This document shows, one piece after another, positions 5,666 to 6,742 of a stretch of DNA of 6,742 bases. Under the pieces are notes generated by a model. The model was given only the letters and a program-made list of their open reading frames with translations. It did no database searches and was not told the origin of the DNA. The stretch's first letter is position 1. The number at the start of each line of letters is the position of its first letter. The position numbers and the translations under genes are program-made. This stretch comes from Fibrobacter sp. (lineage in GTDB: Bacteria; Fibrobacterota; Fibrobacteria; Fibrobacterales; Fibrobacteraceae): contig JAFWRL010000107.1 in the NCBI GenBank assembly GCA_017520105.1, forward strand, positions 1 to 6,742, written 5' to 3'.

Positions 5666-6742
5666 ATAAGGATAATCGAAATCAGCCGTTCCCTTCGAGA
5701 GTTCTACATCCTTTGTTACATACAACTTTTTCTTTTGACTTACAACGTAAATTTCAAGAGAATCGGCGGACGGGAGCATCGGGAGCGAGAAGGTTCCATC
5801 CGCATTCGTCTTCGTCATCACATCAAGGCCATACACGCCCACCCACGCATACTTGTCGCCTGCATGGAGCGTCACACGGCTCATGTAATTTGAAGTTTCC
5901 GTAAGCTTGACCGTATCGAGTTTCGCAATCTGCTTTGCCGAAAGCACCTTGGAATAAGCCATGCCCGAATGCAAAACCGTCACGCGATAATTGCCACTCT
6001 TCAAAGAATCAATTGCGAACATGCCGTCCTTGTCGGCATATACATCCGTTTCAACGACTACGTTGTTCACACGCAGTGAATCGATGCGGGCATCGGACTT
6101 GCGGATTGCAAGCGAGGCAAACGGAACCACCTTGCCATCGGCAACGGCGACGAACTTTATTTTATTCTTGAGCGTATCCGGTTGCAAGTCGATGACTTCG
6201 GTTTCGTTCGGGGCGAGCTTCACCGACAAGTCGTCATAGACCTTGTTGTTGTCACCACGCAAGAAATAGAGTTGCAACGAATCGTTCGACGGCAACTGCG
6301 AAAGCTGGAAGCGGCCCATCGAATCCGAACGCACCAGCACGTCCATACCGCGTACACCAACCCAGACAAATTCACATTTTTCAGGAACATCGGCAACGCC
6401 ACCAAGAGTCGCCGTCGGTTCGAGATTGATAGAACCGATGCTTGTATCGCCCTTCGTCTTGTAAAGCCCTGTATAGGCAGAACCGCCATGCACAATCGTC
6501 AAGCGATACTGACCATCCGGGGCTTCGAACGCGAAGTTTCCAAGAGAATCCGCATAGAAATCCTCATTGACAAGTTCATTGGTCGCACTGTCAACAGACG
6601 AAATGAAATCAGCACTTCGAACAGCGACTCTCGCATACGACGCCACGCGGCCTTCGCCCACATAGGCAATGCCGTTCGTCGTCTCGCTGCCGGGGCCACC
6701 GGCAACAGGCTCGGAACAATTCCAGAGCAAAAAAGCGGATAA
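5138..6742 (-). CDS. Secreted or lipoprotein-like protein with duplicated beta domains and a C-terminal CBM-like domain (5' end missing)
   Basis: The frame is open to the window edge, so the true start lies outside. The first visible residues, LSAFLLWNC, look like the end of a signal peptide leading into a lipidation cysteine, although Trp-Asn before Cys is not a standard lipobox. Residue numbers count from the TTG codon at 6730. Residues 26-181 and 197-352 are two copies of one 156-residue unit. Each starts with a carboxypeptidase-regulatory-like fold (YADSLGNFAFEAPDGQYRL versus YADKDGMFAIDSLKSGNYRV) and continues with a second beta segment (WVGVRGMDVLVRSDSMGRF versus WVGVYGLDVMTKTNADGTF). 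Residues about 356-530 begin with QNFEN and end with YLDDITLYG, typical edges of a jelly-roll carbohydrate-binding domain such as CBM11-like folds. Cys485 and Cys494 could form a disulfide. No catalytic domain is visible. A cell-surface role in binding plant polysaccharide is inference. It ends in TAA 151 bases before the ispA start and is probably a separate transcription unit. Confidence 0.75.
   Translation of the reverse strand, partial: LSAFLLWNCSEPVAGGPGSETTNGIAYVGEGRVASYARVAVRSADFISSVDSATNELVNEDFYADSLGNFAFEAPDGQYRLTIVHGGSAYTGLYKTKGDTSIGSINLEPTATLGGVADVPEKCEFVWVGVRGMDVLVRSDSMGRFQLSQLPSNDSLQLYFLRGDNNKVYDDLSVKLAPNETEVIDLQPDTLKNKIKFVAVADGKVVPFASLAIRKSDARIDSLRVNNVVVETDVYADKDGMFAIDSLKSGNYRVTVLHSGMAYSKVLSAKQIAKLDTVKLTETSNYMSRVTLHAGDKYAWVGVYGLDVMTKTNADGTFSLPMLPSADSLEIYVVSQKKKLYVTKDVELSKGTADFDYPYVVMQNFENVKDTANWYFSMDSVGSRIFSKSFETDNERKSKVFHGKYNLVGTNNIYAWVLTGMMLRDEAWNLSSLDSISFYAKGSGQIRVSLENWDKESEVAGLSLKAASEWKDLNSQKWTRYVVKYDDLCYTAQDVSNCYIAWNTLKDDVRQLHFFVRNGTEFYLDDITLYGVLF

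Overview
The window reads as a chromosomal stretch of a free-living or gut bacterium, most likely from the FCB group. Fibrobacter or a close relative is my best guess. That rests on roughly balanced GC, a Bacteroidetes-type TAnnTTTG box ahead of one gene, and a surface lipoprotein ending in a carbohydrate-binding-like domain. The taxonomic call is inference; no rRNA or other marker is present. Every supported gene lies on the minus strand, so transcription runs from high to low coordinates.

Region by region, in transcription order. (1) 6742-5138: the 3' part of a secreted or lipoprotein-like gene whose start lies outside the window. It holds a two-fold repeat of carboxypeptidase-regulatory-like beta domains and a C-terminal jelly-roll-like, putatively carbohydrate-binding domain. 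(2) 5137-4987: a short intergenic region with degenerate 7-base tandem repeats, a weak hairpin and a candidate promoter. (3) 4986-4099: a farnesyl/geranyl diphosphate synthase gene (ispA type) broken by an in-frame TAA at 4260-4258. The frame continues intact for 52 more codons to its natural stop. (4) 4099-2231: dxs, first enzyme of the MEP isoprenoid pathway. (5) 2234-990: a SpoU/TrmH-family RNA ribose methyltransferase with a long Arg/Asp/Asn-rich disordered N-terminal extension built on a seven-residue repeat. (6) 990-121: pyrF, OMP decarboxylase. (7) 120-1: a dense cluster of alternative inverted repeats just after pyrF.

The last four genes form a tight, probably translationally coupled operon: TAATG between ispA and dxs, ATGA between dxs and the methyltransferase, TAATG between the methyltransferase and pyrF. 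dxs supplies DXP to the MEP pathway and ispA condenses its IPP/DMAPP products into prenyl diphosphates, so those two belong to one pathway. The methyltransferase (translation) and pyrF (UMP synthesis) are housekeeping passengers.

The most notable observation is the premature stop in ispA, which removes the conserved KATYP region and may uncouple dxs translation. Next are the heptad-repeat tail on the methyltransferase, the duplicated domain architecture of the lipoprotein, and the two repeat-rich intergenic regions. I see no wholly new multi-gene system, and no RNA gene, insertion sequence or CRISPR array.
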